This document shows positions 56,001 through 64,000 of a DNA stretch of 64,000 nucleotides, in pieces; positions within the stretch are counted from its first letter, which is position 1; every line of letters begins with the position of its first letter. The translations under genes and the position numbers were made by a program. The notes below the pieces were generated by a model. That model had not been told where the DNA came from. It was given only the letters and a program-made list of their open reading frames with translations, and did no database searches. This DNA comes from Myrica gale (lineage: Eukaryota > Streptophyta > Magnoliopsida > Fagales > Myricaceae): contig OZ005602.1 in the NCBI GenBank assembly GCA_963930655.1, positions 7,928,001 to 7,992,000 on the forward strand. Reading direction: 5' to 3'.

Positions 56001-56884
56001 TTCTTAGGGAGTTTTGACAGCTGAAAGCATATCCACCGTTGTATTACCGCAATACACGGAGCAAATGCGTAAGGAATCCCTGTTGCTCTAACTTCTAGCG
56101 CCGTTGCAACTCCAATCTTCTTGATAAGTTGAGGATCCCTACAAGAAAATGATTCATATTAAATCTAACTTCAAAACTTTGCTGGGGACACTCTCATGCT
56201 TTATTCTACAAGCTGCTATTAAATAAGTATTTACGGGAAATTTCAGCAAACAAATAGCTTCCAGGTTGAATCAATCGGACTAATGCGAGAAGGCGTTAGC
56301 TGCATCAGGATGCTTATTTATACTTGCCTGGTCACTCCAAGCCCAACATTGTGAGGGAAAATGGTGGCATTGTAGACATTGTTATGGCCGTGAACTGCAT
56401 CAATCCCATATATCATCGGAATCCCAAGACGGCTGGATAGAGACCCCTTTTGTATCTCATTCACCATGTTGATCCAAGCCTCGGCTGAGGCCTTGGGTGC
56501 CGGTACACTTCCTCCACCACTCAAAACACTTCCTGCATGCCCAACCCATACCACACGCCCATTTACTCAACGCCACATATTGTGTGCAAATCCCAACATT
56601 GACAGAAAAGAAGAACATGTACATATATGAACATTTTAGAGATTTGTCAGTGACATTTGGTTACCAATGAAGTACTGCTTCATTACATCTGGTGTGGCAA
56701 CAGTGCGTTCGATCTGTACCATTTGTCCAATCTTTTCAGCAAGCGTCATTCGCTTCATGAGGTCTTTGATTCTACAGCCCAGTGGTTGTTTTGGGTCTTT
56801 GTATTTCATGTAATCTGCTTCAGTAAGAGCTGCTAAGCAGCATAATAGCAGGAAACCCATGATGTTTATTGAGAATCTCCCCAT
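52991..56884 (-). CDS. GH3 beta-D-glucan exohydrolase / beta-glucosidase
   Basis: This is a glycoside hydrolase family 3 enzyme that removes glucose from the non-reducing ends of cell-wall beta-glucans and oligosaccharides. Exons on the minus strand are 56884-56665, 56532-56328, 56138-56048, 55940-55795, 54731-54488, 54403-54299, 54166-53984, 53881-53677 and 53475-52991. They join to 1884 nt (627 residues), normal for the family. The start [20 protein letters not shown] gives a signal peptide; an upstream in-frame ATG is separated by a likely leader splice site. The N domain holds [20 protein letters not shown] and [16 protein letters not shown]. The nucleophile Asp308 lies in GFVISDWQG. The C domain holds GGWTITWQG and GEPPYAE, which carries the acid/base glutamate. 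The end [11 protein letters not shown] resembles barley ExoI-type enzymes. Intron 2 uses a GC donor. The gene appears intact. Confidence 0.95.
54732..55794. other. Long intron 4 of the GH3 gene
   Basis: This 1.06-kb AT-rich intron contains no gene or clear transposon. It lies between a gtaagaacc donor and a tttgctag acceptor on the minus strand. Confidence 0.65.
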
Positions 56885-57428
56885 TTCTGCAGAGACCCAA
56901 GTCGGTCTCTCGGTTTGCAATCTGGATGATGAACACAAACAGAGAGGTGAAAAACTTAAATACGATATTTACTAGCAATGATCAAGACGTTAAAATGCAT
57001 CAGACAGGTAGAAACTGTGATTGATGTACAAACATTACTTGAAGCGGAGAGAGAACGAGAGGCATAAATGTGTTAGATTGGTCTGGAAATATCGAAGTGT
57101 AATAAATGCACAGAAGAGGCATTTAAAATGTGAGCATTAATCGTTGGAAAGATGGAACAAAACACAGACAGTTAAAGTAGAAGAGAAGAAGAAAGCTTCG
57201 AACTTACTGGCCAAACAAAAAAGAGGGACTGTACACAGCCCCTGTCTGGCTGTCACACACGAAGAGCAAAACTCACTGAGAGAAAGAAAGAGGAATCTGG
57301 AGGAGAAGATACTTCTGCAGTTCTAGCCTTTCTCTCCTTTTGCTATACTAATGTCTAGCAGGAACGCAGGAGCTTTGACAGGGAAACACTGGGCCGTAAG
57401 ACAATGAAAAAGGTTGCCAAAGAGCCTG
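56885..57428 (-). other. GH3 5' leader with a leader intron
   Basis: On the minus strand a gtaagt donor (57206-57201) and a catccag acceptor (ending at 56922) delimit a probable leader intron, 56922-57206. The leader exon upstream contains a pyrimidine-rich stretch. Confidence 0.6.
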
Positions 57429-57438
57429 CTATTTATAG
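57429..57438 (-). promoter_or_regulatory. Probable TATA box of the GH3 gene
   Basis: The minus strand reads ctataaatag here, a strong plant TATA box, some 545 bp upstream of the ATG. It is consistent with a start site near 57.40 kb and the spliced leader. Confidence 0.65.
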
Positions 57439-57592
57439 GAAGTTCAATACTTAACTTTTCTCCCACTTCAAAAGTTGGAATATTCTATTCTTTACTCAAA
57501 GGTGAAAGGACGCGTCAGGCTGGGTCTTCTCGGTGGAATTTTCAGAAAGCCAGCAATCCAGCTATGGCGATCCAGACATCAATTGTGACCCC

Positions 57593-57616
57593 GGGGGGGG
57601 GGGGGGGGGGGGGGGG
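57593..57616. repeat. Poly-G run, 24 bp
   Basis: An uninterrupted run of G lies upstream of the GH3 promoter. Its length may be unreliable in the assembly. Glycine-rich open frames over it are artefacts. Confidence 0.9.
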
Positions 57617-58030
57617 TCATACACTGTAGTCCATGGCCACTGTGAAGAGCCTTCTTACTCTACCTTAACCAGTCAAAAACCATTGATGTGCTTATTGTGC
57701 TTCCTTGTTTCCTTCATTCGTTGGTTTTTACCTCTACAGTCTACACGGTGCTGTGATTGTACCGGCTCTGAATTGTGTACACCGTATACCATGTCGACCA
57801 TCACAACTGAGTGGTAAAAAAAAAAAAAAGGGCAAAGAACACCGCAATCGCATGACATAGAATATGATCCAACGGACAAAATGGTTAGGACAACAACATA
57901 CGTACATCAGGGTATGATTTTTTATCTGTACATCTTGTCATTTGTCAAGTACTCTATGGGGGTGAAAAAAATAAAAAAATAAACTCTAAACTTTACCCAC
58001 ATTGGAAACTAATCAAACTAGGTTGTCCCT
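57617..58030. other. Intergenic, nothing recognised
   Basis: This is non-coding flank between the poly-G run and the MITE, with an A13 run near 57817-57829. Confidence 0.5.
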
Positions 58031-58315
58031 GAAAAAATATTAGATTTTAGAGAAGTTGTGAATATTTATATTGAATTGTATTTTATAGGTGTTTGTGTAA
58101 AGTGGAGAGAAAAATGATTTGATGTAATTGTTTAATAAAAAAATATTGGAGTTATGTGAAAAAGTATAGAAATAAAAAATTTGTGTTAAATAAAAAAGTA
58201 AAAAGTTGTTGGAGATTGTGTTAAATGTATTGATGTTTGTATTTGAATTCTTAAAATGTTCGGTGTTAGTTTTGTGAATGAATTTGAATCCTAGAAAAAA
58301 CTTAAAAACGAACAT
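58031..58315 (+). mobile_element. ATGTTCG MITE, copy 2
   Basis: This copy matches 61230-61528 almost throughout (ttagagaagttgtgaat, tttgtgtaaagtggagag, aaaaagttgttggagattgtg). The right end aaaacgaacat is kept and the left end is degraded. It has no coding. Confidence 0.8.
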
Positions 58316-58788
58316 GGCCATAGTGGCACAACTTGTAACTTATTTTTGAAGCTATAATTTTCTTATAATTAATTACTTTAATTTTCTTTTACAACGTGAG
58401 CATCAATCAAATCTAATTGTTGAAACTGTGTCACATGTCTTATTTTTATCTATTTTGATAATAAAGTTTTAGTTAAATAATAAAGAAAATAATTATTTGA
58501 TTGAATTAATTATAATAAATAATAACAGTTTAAATAATAAACTCTTATAGTTTCCTTCTTTTTCGTTTTATCTTACACAAATTTCAAAAATATTAATTTA
58601 TTATTTCACATGATATTAAAAGAAAAACAGGAGAAGAAGTCATTCAACATGGTTTTTTTTTTTCTTTTGGAAAAATATGGTAGCACCCACCCTTGTTTTT
58701 CAGCATTTGGTTTTAAGACCTAACTTTTGAATATTGTAAATTTAATACTTTATTTTTACTATTTCAAAAATCTAAGACCCATTTAATA
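58316..58788. other. AT-rich intergenic DNA
   Basis: Very AT-rich and without coding or clear repeats. Confidence 0.5.
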
Positions 58789-58797
58789 TATATTTTT

Positions 58798-59214
58798 GGG
58801 TAAAATACATAAACAGTCCTTGTGGTTTCAACTTGAACACATTAGTCTCTGGGGTAAGCATCATGTAACAAAAAGGTCCTCCCGTTAGATTTCTGTCAAC
58901 CCACTTAACGGTCAAAGCTACCGGGAGGACCTTTTTGTTACATGATACATACCTCAGGGACTAATTTGTCAAAAGGTGATACCACAGAGACTAATTTGTA
59001 GGTCCATGTGGTATCACCTTTTGACAAATAGAACCCTGAGCTTTGCATCATGTAACAAAAATGTCCTCCGAGAAGCTTTGACCGTTAAGTGGGTTGACGG
59101 AGGGACTGCATTGCAACAACTTGATGACCACAGGGACTAACGCGTTCAACTTGAAACCACAGGGACTATTTTGTCAAAACGTGAAACTACAGGGACTGTT
59201 TCAGTACTTTTCCC
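58798..59214. mobile_element. Foldback element with 9-bp duplications
   Basis: This 417-bp element has termini gggtaaaatac and gtacttttccc and a 9-bp target duplication tatattttt (58789-58797 and 59215-59223), fitting a Mutator-like foldback element. Inside, blocks such as acatgatgcaaa/catgtaacaaaa, gaccgttaagtgggttgac and ggtatcaccttttgaca occur in both orientations, giving several possible hairpins. It is non-coding. Confidence 0.85.
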
Positions 59215-59223
59215 TATATTTTT

Positions 59224-60157
59224 TCAACTAATTTTTGCCCCAAAAATTGTGACGTCCCCCTTTAATAATATGTGAAGGGCCAGGTGGAGGGTCATCTCTC
59301 TTCCAATATAATAAAAATATATATATAAACCGAACAATAAAAAAATATCTTAGAAAATATTAAAAAATTGGAATAAAGAAAGAAATAGGCTCACAATAAA
59401 AGATAAAAAAAAAATTCAAATTCAAATTCTACATCTATGTTATTTTTCTTTATTATTATTACACGTGAAAGGCATGTGCCCTTCCACGTGTCCCACCACA
59501 TGATATTAGAGTACTATATCCTTATTTTACTCTCTTTTTCTGCTTATATCCTTATTTTACTCAAAAGTAGTTGAAAATATGGACAATGGTCTCATAATTT
59601 AGAAGATGAAACTCATGTCTTAAATTTATAAAATTAAAAATTTAGGTCTTAAATCGTTGTGTTTTTTAGATGATGTTTGTAAAACTAAAATTTTATTTTT
59701 AGAATTTTGATTAATAAAATAATTATAAAAATAATCTCTCTTTCTTATTAATTTATCTTTTTTATTATAATAAATATAAAAAAATCACTCAAATGATCTG
59801 TCAACTTTTTCACAAACTCTTATAAATTAAATATCACCTTAGAGTTAGAAGGTAAAGAAAATCTTTGACATAAAGCTAACCACATGATTTCTGTATTTTC
59901 ACTTTTGGGACCTAGTATTTTCTATAATTTTCTGTCCCAAATTATATTATGCAATTTAGAAAGAAATAATTACAACAAGTAAGCATTGTACGGTTTATAC
60001 TGCTCGAAAATTTTATATAAATAATATTAAATATTGTAAAAGTTATTTATTATTTATATCTTTCTCTAATACAATAGATAGAATTTAAATTGGAAATTAT
60101 AAAGGATCTTTTCCTTCTCCCCAAAACCCACAAACAAATATTATAGCATGCGTTTAG
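59224..60157. other. AT-rich intergenic DNA
   Basis: No gene was seen. A piece near 59720-59840 faintly resembles the AT-rich MITE-like repeats at 48.7 and 50.6 kb. Confidence 0.5.
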
Positions 60158-60162
60158 GATCC

Positions 60163-61141
60163 TGTTAGGGTATTTTCGTGTTGGCATTATTCCGTGTCAA
60201 AATATGTTATGTTTGAGTTGTAAGTTTGGTTACATGTTCAAGAGTTAGAAGTGATCTGTTTAATATGTCATCCCGTTCAACCAGCGTTCGACACACGCTT
60301 GAGCGTCCTTGGAATATGCAGACAGACTTGTCACGCGCGACCAGCGCTCGAGCGCCCTTGGAGAACATTATACAGAGACGCCACGCTCGATAGCAGCTCG
60401 AGCGACACTCGAAAAAATTCAGACAGAAGTCTTGTGTTCGACGAGCGCTCGACCGACGCTCGAGCGGTCTCCGACGAATTTCAGAAAATGCTAAATTTTT
60501 GGAGTTTCTTTTTGGAAGACACGTGAAACCCTAATATGTTCGAGGGTGGTCGTCCTAAAGGAGGTTAAGGAGTTTTTTGAATGTTCTAGTTGCCTCATTT
60601 CTTGAAAATAAGGGTTGTGAGATTTTGTGCTTCAAGGTAGTGGATTTCTTCCTCACTCTTCAATCATATTGTGTTGATTCCTTCATGGTAGTGAAAGAGT
60701 GCTGATGAACAAGGTTGTTCGTGAAGATCTATAAGAAGAATCTCAAAGCGTTGGGGTGAATGCCGCTTGGAGCGGGTCTGAGCGAGGTAGCTTAGATTAT
60801 TACATCAGGGGTGTCAGAGTCAAGCAACTGGGGTTGCCCGTATCTGAATCACTATTGTAAGTTATTCTTCTTAGTGGATTTCGGGTGGCTGCTAGCCCGG
60901 AGTGATTTTTCCTTTGAGTGGTATTTCAAAGGTTTTCAACTTCGTCATCAAATCGCTTGTATTCTTGTGTTTGTTTGATCTATTTTGATTTAATGATTTG
61001 ATAGTTGTGTTGATTTGATTGTTCTATCTAGACTGATCGATATTAAAATTTGTTTTTAATATTGGTATTGTTTTAGCAAATTCTATATTTTACCTATTCA
61101 CCCCCTCTAGATGAAGTTAAGGTCTAAACTAGTCTTTTTCA
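60163..61141 (+). mobile_element. Solo LTR, 979 bp
   Basis: This sequence starts TGTTAGGG, ends CTTTTTCA and is flanked by a 5-bp duplication gatcc (60158-60162 and 61142-61146). It has no internal coding region, so it is a solo LTR. Near its 3' end it carries ttcaccccctctag, as in SIRE/Maximus-like Copia LTRs (recalled). A GC-rich block at about 60283-60475 repeats the word gcgctcgagcg and variants many times. Confidence 0.88.
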
Positions 61142-61229
61142 GATCCAATAACTTAAATCTACCCAAGTAAAAATTAAAAAACTTGCAGCTTAATCCGAAA
61201 ACCAGAAGGATTTTGGCTACATCTGGGTG

Positions 61230-61528
61230 ATGTTCGTTTTGAGAAAAAATATAGGATTTTAGAGAAGTTGTGAATTTTTATGTTGAATAGTATTTTATTG
61301 GTGTTTGTGTAAAGTGGAGAGAGAAATGATTTGATGTAATTGTTTAATAAAAAAGTATTGGAGTTATGTGAAAAAGTATAGAGAGAGAAAATTTATGTTG
61401 AATAAAAAATTAAAAAGTTGTTGGAGATTGTGTAAAATGTATTGGTTTTTGTGTTTGAATTCTGAATATGTTCGGTGGTAGAATTGTGAATATACTTAGA
61501 ATCCTGAAAAAATGGTGAAAACGAACAT
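61230..61528 (+). mobile_element. ATGTTCG MITE, copy 3
   Basis: This 299-bp copy has termini atgttcgttttgag and gtgaaaacgaacat and is the best preserved of the three. It lies just right of the solo LTR. Confidence 0.82.
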
Positions 61529-62122
61529 ACCCCTGGATTGATTACTAGCAGAGGGTTCTACCCAGCGGTTGATCAGACTGGCACATATAACAATGCAGAA
61601 AAGGCAAAACTGGACGCTTTTTTAAACCCTGATTCCAAACGGCCACATTTTTTTTTGAAAAAAAAAGTCAAGATTTTAACGTTGGGGGACATGCTTTTTA
61701 TAACTAGAGGATTAGTCCCAATAAGATTGGCGATGATTGCTCTTTTGCACGAAACACCAAAAAAACAAAGTGTTTGATGGAAGTAGCCGTTAGAAACGAC
61801 CACTTTTCTAAGGGAATAGTTCCGGAACTATCCCAAGGACTCGGTGGTTGAAGTTCCTGCTGTCGCACGTGGTCAGGAAATTCAAATTTTGGTCATGTTA
61901 TCCGATAAAGGTGTCCTTGTTCTCTCAACTATGTGGATGCGGGATCTGGTCCTGATTCTGGTTTTACGAGTTGGATCCATGCTCAAATTCAAGCATTACT
62001 CCCTTCTGTCGCGCACCCTGAAGATCAATAATGCTCTACACTCTCACCTGACACATGATCAAAAGCGGACAGTGGGTATCCAGCTCGCTCGCTGACAGTG
62101 GGGACAGATTTTCTATTTTTTT
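61529..62122. other. Intergenic, weak coding-like traces
   Basis: A plus-strand frame from 61538 to 61777 and a second one near 61920-62020 (reading, for example, YVDAGSGPDSGFTSWIHA) look slightly protein-like but fit no family I know and are full of stops overall. They may be gene or element debris. Confidence 0.25.
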
Positions 62123-62356
62123 TGGACAAATGTAAAATTGGTACCTACTATAATTAAAAATTGATTTAGTCTCCGTGACATGAAAATTATAAATTTAATC
62201 TCTGTGATTATATTTTCGTTAGTCGTTGGTCCTCCATCAAGGACTGATTTTATTACTTTCTGAAATCTCAGAGATTAAATTTATGATTTTCACATAACGG
62301 GAACTAAATCGATTTTTGGGTATATCACATGAACTGATTTTGTATTTTTTTTTCCT
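62123..62356. mobile_element. AT-rich foldback MITE
   Basis: Imperfect inverted arms of about 85 bp run from aaatgtaaaattgg to taaatttaatctctgtga on the left, and their mirror (tcagagattaaattta ... ttgtattttttttt) lies on the right. It has no coding. The target duplication was not resolved. Confidence 0.6.
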
Positions 62357-63487
62357 CAACTGCGTGCAAGATTTTCTATCTGATGGATAGTTTCTTTCAA
62401 AATTAAAGAATTTTTTTTATAAAATCAAAGTAAAGCAGTACTCTTCTTCAAATATTCTAAAAAAAACAAATATTATCAAACCATCACAAGCTCACCTGGA
62501 TTTGTACTACCAAATTAAAACCTTATACAATATTTCTTGAAAACTACTACTTCGTCAACATACACCTTCAACTCCCAAAGATTTGAATCTACGACTCTCA
62601 AAAAGTTTTACAACAAATTCTGAAATATAATTGAGCTTCTTAAAAAATGTAATGGTAAGAGCTCAACAACTTAAAAGAAGTTAAACAACTAAAAATTTAT
62701 GCTTTAGTTTTTAAATTTTTTACATTAGACCTCTAAAAAATTACCATATTATAGTTTGACCCTCCTATAAGTCATATTCTAGCTTCGCCCATGAGTAGGT
62801 ATTCTCACGTGTTAAAGTCGGATCAAATCGTCCACAATCAGGAAACTATAGAAAATTCTAGTTCATTATCGTATGGAGCGAGGATCTCCAATCTCAGAAG
62901 CAAGACAAACAGCTCCTGTAAAACACAAAGAAACTACTTATTACTGGTATATTGCAGCTTGCATAGTAATAGCGAAAATGTCATCAGGATTGTGAATGCT
63001 TTTTGAGTTCAAGATTGTTTTTCTTACGGTAGTAGTAACTCCAATGCGCTGATTGTTGCATCGGAATTGAACTGAAATACTGCAAGATAAATGTTTGTAC
63101 TTAGCTTTCAACCATTTTGGATGTCTCGTCGAGAGTTTGCTAAGGTTTATAATTATGCTCATAGTTTGTCATCTGCACTTAACATTCAATATCATGCGAG
63201 ATTTGTCTGAGAATGAAAAATTATGTTTATTAGGTTGCCGGTTGACAATTTGTTAATCTTGTCTGTTCTCTTGTTGACAAGGTTTTAATTTTTAAAGGGA
63301 AGTTTCACTTTTGGTCACTGAGAATTGTTTTTTCGTTTTCAATCATTGAATTTATTGACTTTTAAAATTTTAGTCCTTCCGTGAGTTGACCGTCTATTGA
63401 CTAACAGAATTTCTCTCCACGTCAATTGTATCCAAAATATTCTTCACGTAACTGCACATTCAGCCGAAAACGACAGACAGTTATCAA
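62357..63487. other. Intergenic, nothing definite
   Basis: AT-rich DNA. Words near 63300-63410 (ttttggtcactgag ... agtccttccgtgag) resemble the end of another foldback repeat. Confidence 0.45.
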
Positions 63488-64000
63488 CTACGTGCCATTC
63501 ATCCTCTCTAGCTCCACCATCTGCTGCCTTTTACTACTCTCAATCTTCTCATATATGTCAGAGAATTTGTGGATGGAATCAGCGAGCAATCCAAACGAAG
63601 ACCCCTCAACATTCACCCTTCCAATCTTCCTCTTCTTGGGGGGATCTGAGTTTTGTTCACCCCGTGGGTCGACTCTCCGACCCGAGTTCTGTAGTCTGTC
63701 TCCTACTCCATCTCCGACCCCGACTCGTTCTGGACTCCGTTCACTAGATAACCAGAACTTCGAGGAGCCTCCAATGGAGAGGGTGGAGTCTGGGAGGGAC
63801 CTGAGAGCTCTGATGTATGCCAAACTCAGTAAAGAGAACTTGCTGGGACGAGTGGACTCTGCCCCGACAGACCCAGATGTAGGGTGGGTCTTGGAGCTGC
63901 TTAAATGAAACGAGTCCCCAGTGATTCGCTTCCGTTCTGATTGCTTTGATGATTTTTTTTTCCAATGGGTTTTGAAATCGGTGGCCCTCAATTCTTCTGA
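63488..64000 (-). CDS. Trihelix (Myb/SANT-like) protein, C-terminal part, runs off the window
   Basis: This minus-strand frame is open from the window edge to a stop at about 63488. Its end, [11 protein letters not shown] followed by [20 protein letters not shown] and [12 protein letters not shown], is typical of the basic linker and C-terminal helix of plant trihelix transcription factors of the ASIL/ENAP type (recalled). The stop comes two residues after an ELERMNGT run, earlier than family members I recall. The middle is low-complexity (VGVGDGVG). It could be an intact partial gene or a decaying one. The DNA-binding domain would lie right of the window. Confidence 0.45.
   Translation of the reverse strand, partial: SEELRATDFKTHWKKKSSKQSERKRITGDSFHLSSSKTHPTSGSVGAESTRPSKFSLLSLAYIRALRSLPDSTLSIGGSSKFWLSSERSPERVGVGDGVGDRLQNSGRRVDPRGEQNSDPPKKRKIGRVNVEGSSFGLLADSIHKFSDIYEKIESSKRQQMVELERMNGT

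Noticed and set aside
57414-57817. Glycine-run open frames
   Set aside because: They are created by the poly-G tract and promoter sequence of the GH3 gene.
61538-61777. 79-codon frame considered as a gene
   Set aside because: No family was recognised, there are no splice partners and surrounding frames are full of stops. It is kept only as a weak trace.
63426-63908. 160-codon plus-strand frame
   Set aside because: No motif was recognised. The opposite strand carries trihelix-like motifs, so this is more likely a shadow.

Overview
The window is nuclear DNA of a flowering plant, almost certainly a eudicot. It has many short exons with GT-AG introns, AT-rich introns and intergenic DNA, plant-type Copia elements, plant L1-type LINEs with an FADD reverse transcriptase box, hAT- and Mutator-like MITEs, and a TIR-NB-LRR resistance-gene relic. 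I cannot name the species. No tRNA, rRNA, CRISPR or prokaryotic features were seen.

Layout. (1) 1-8.3 kb: the last three exons of a decayed UTP11-like gene (small-subunit processome), split by a Copia element that landed a few bases upstream of a 3' splice site. That Copia carries a nested solo LTR and a hAT element placed exactly on its LTR terminus. (2) 8.3-13.7 kb: intergenic, with foldback MITEs (one hAT-like copy inside a Mutator-like copy), minisatellite-like repeats, a CT-rich tract and two weak minus-strand coding candidates. (3) 13.85-47.3 kb: a complete SMC3 cohesin gene on the plus strand. It has 28 coding exons joining into 3615 nt (1204 codons plus stop) and is spread over 32.6 kb because its introns hold a young Copia (intron 15), two tandem LINEs (intron 12), an internally deleted LINE (intron 24), a SINE and a 255-bp tandem duplication (intron 5). 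Two of its introns look U12-type (one AT-AC, one GT-AG) and one uses a GC donor. (4) 48-52.3 kb: a broken TIR-NB-LRR gene with MITE insertions. (5) 52.99-57.4 kb, minus strand: a complete nine-coding-exon GH3 beta-D-glucan exohydrolase / beta-glucosidase gene with a signal peptide. Its 3' end is duplicated in a perfect 159-bp tandem. (6) 57.5-63.4 kb: AT-rich intergenic DNA with MITEs, a foldback element with 9-bp target duplications and a 979-bp solo LTR. (7) 63.5-64.0 kb, minus strand: a reading frame running off the window edge that resembles the C-terminal part of a trihelix (Myb/SANT-like) protein.

Functionally, the two intact genes are unrelated: SMC3 is a nuclear cohesin ATPase and the GH3 enzyme is a secreted cell-wall hydrolase. 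I found no new multi-gene system. The most unusual signals are the transposon-displaced splice site in the UTP11 relic, the pair of minor-spliceosome introns in SMC3, and several nested insertions whose order can be read from target-site duplications.
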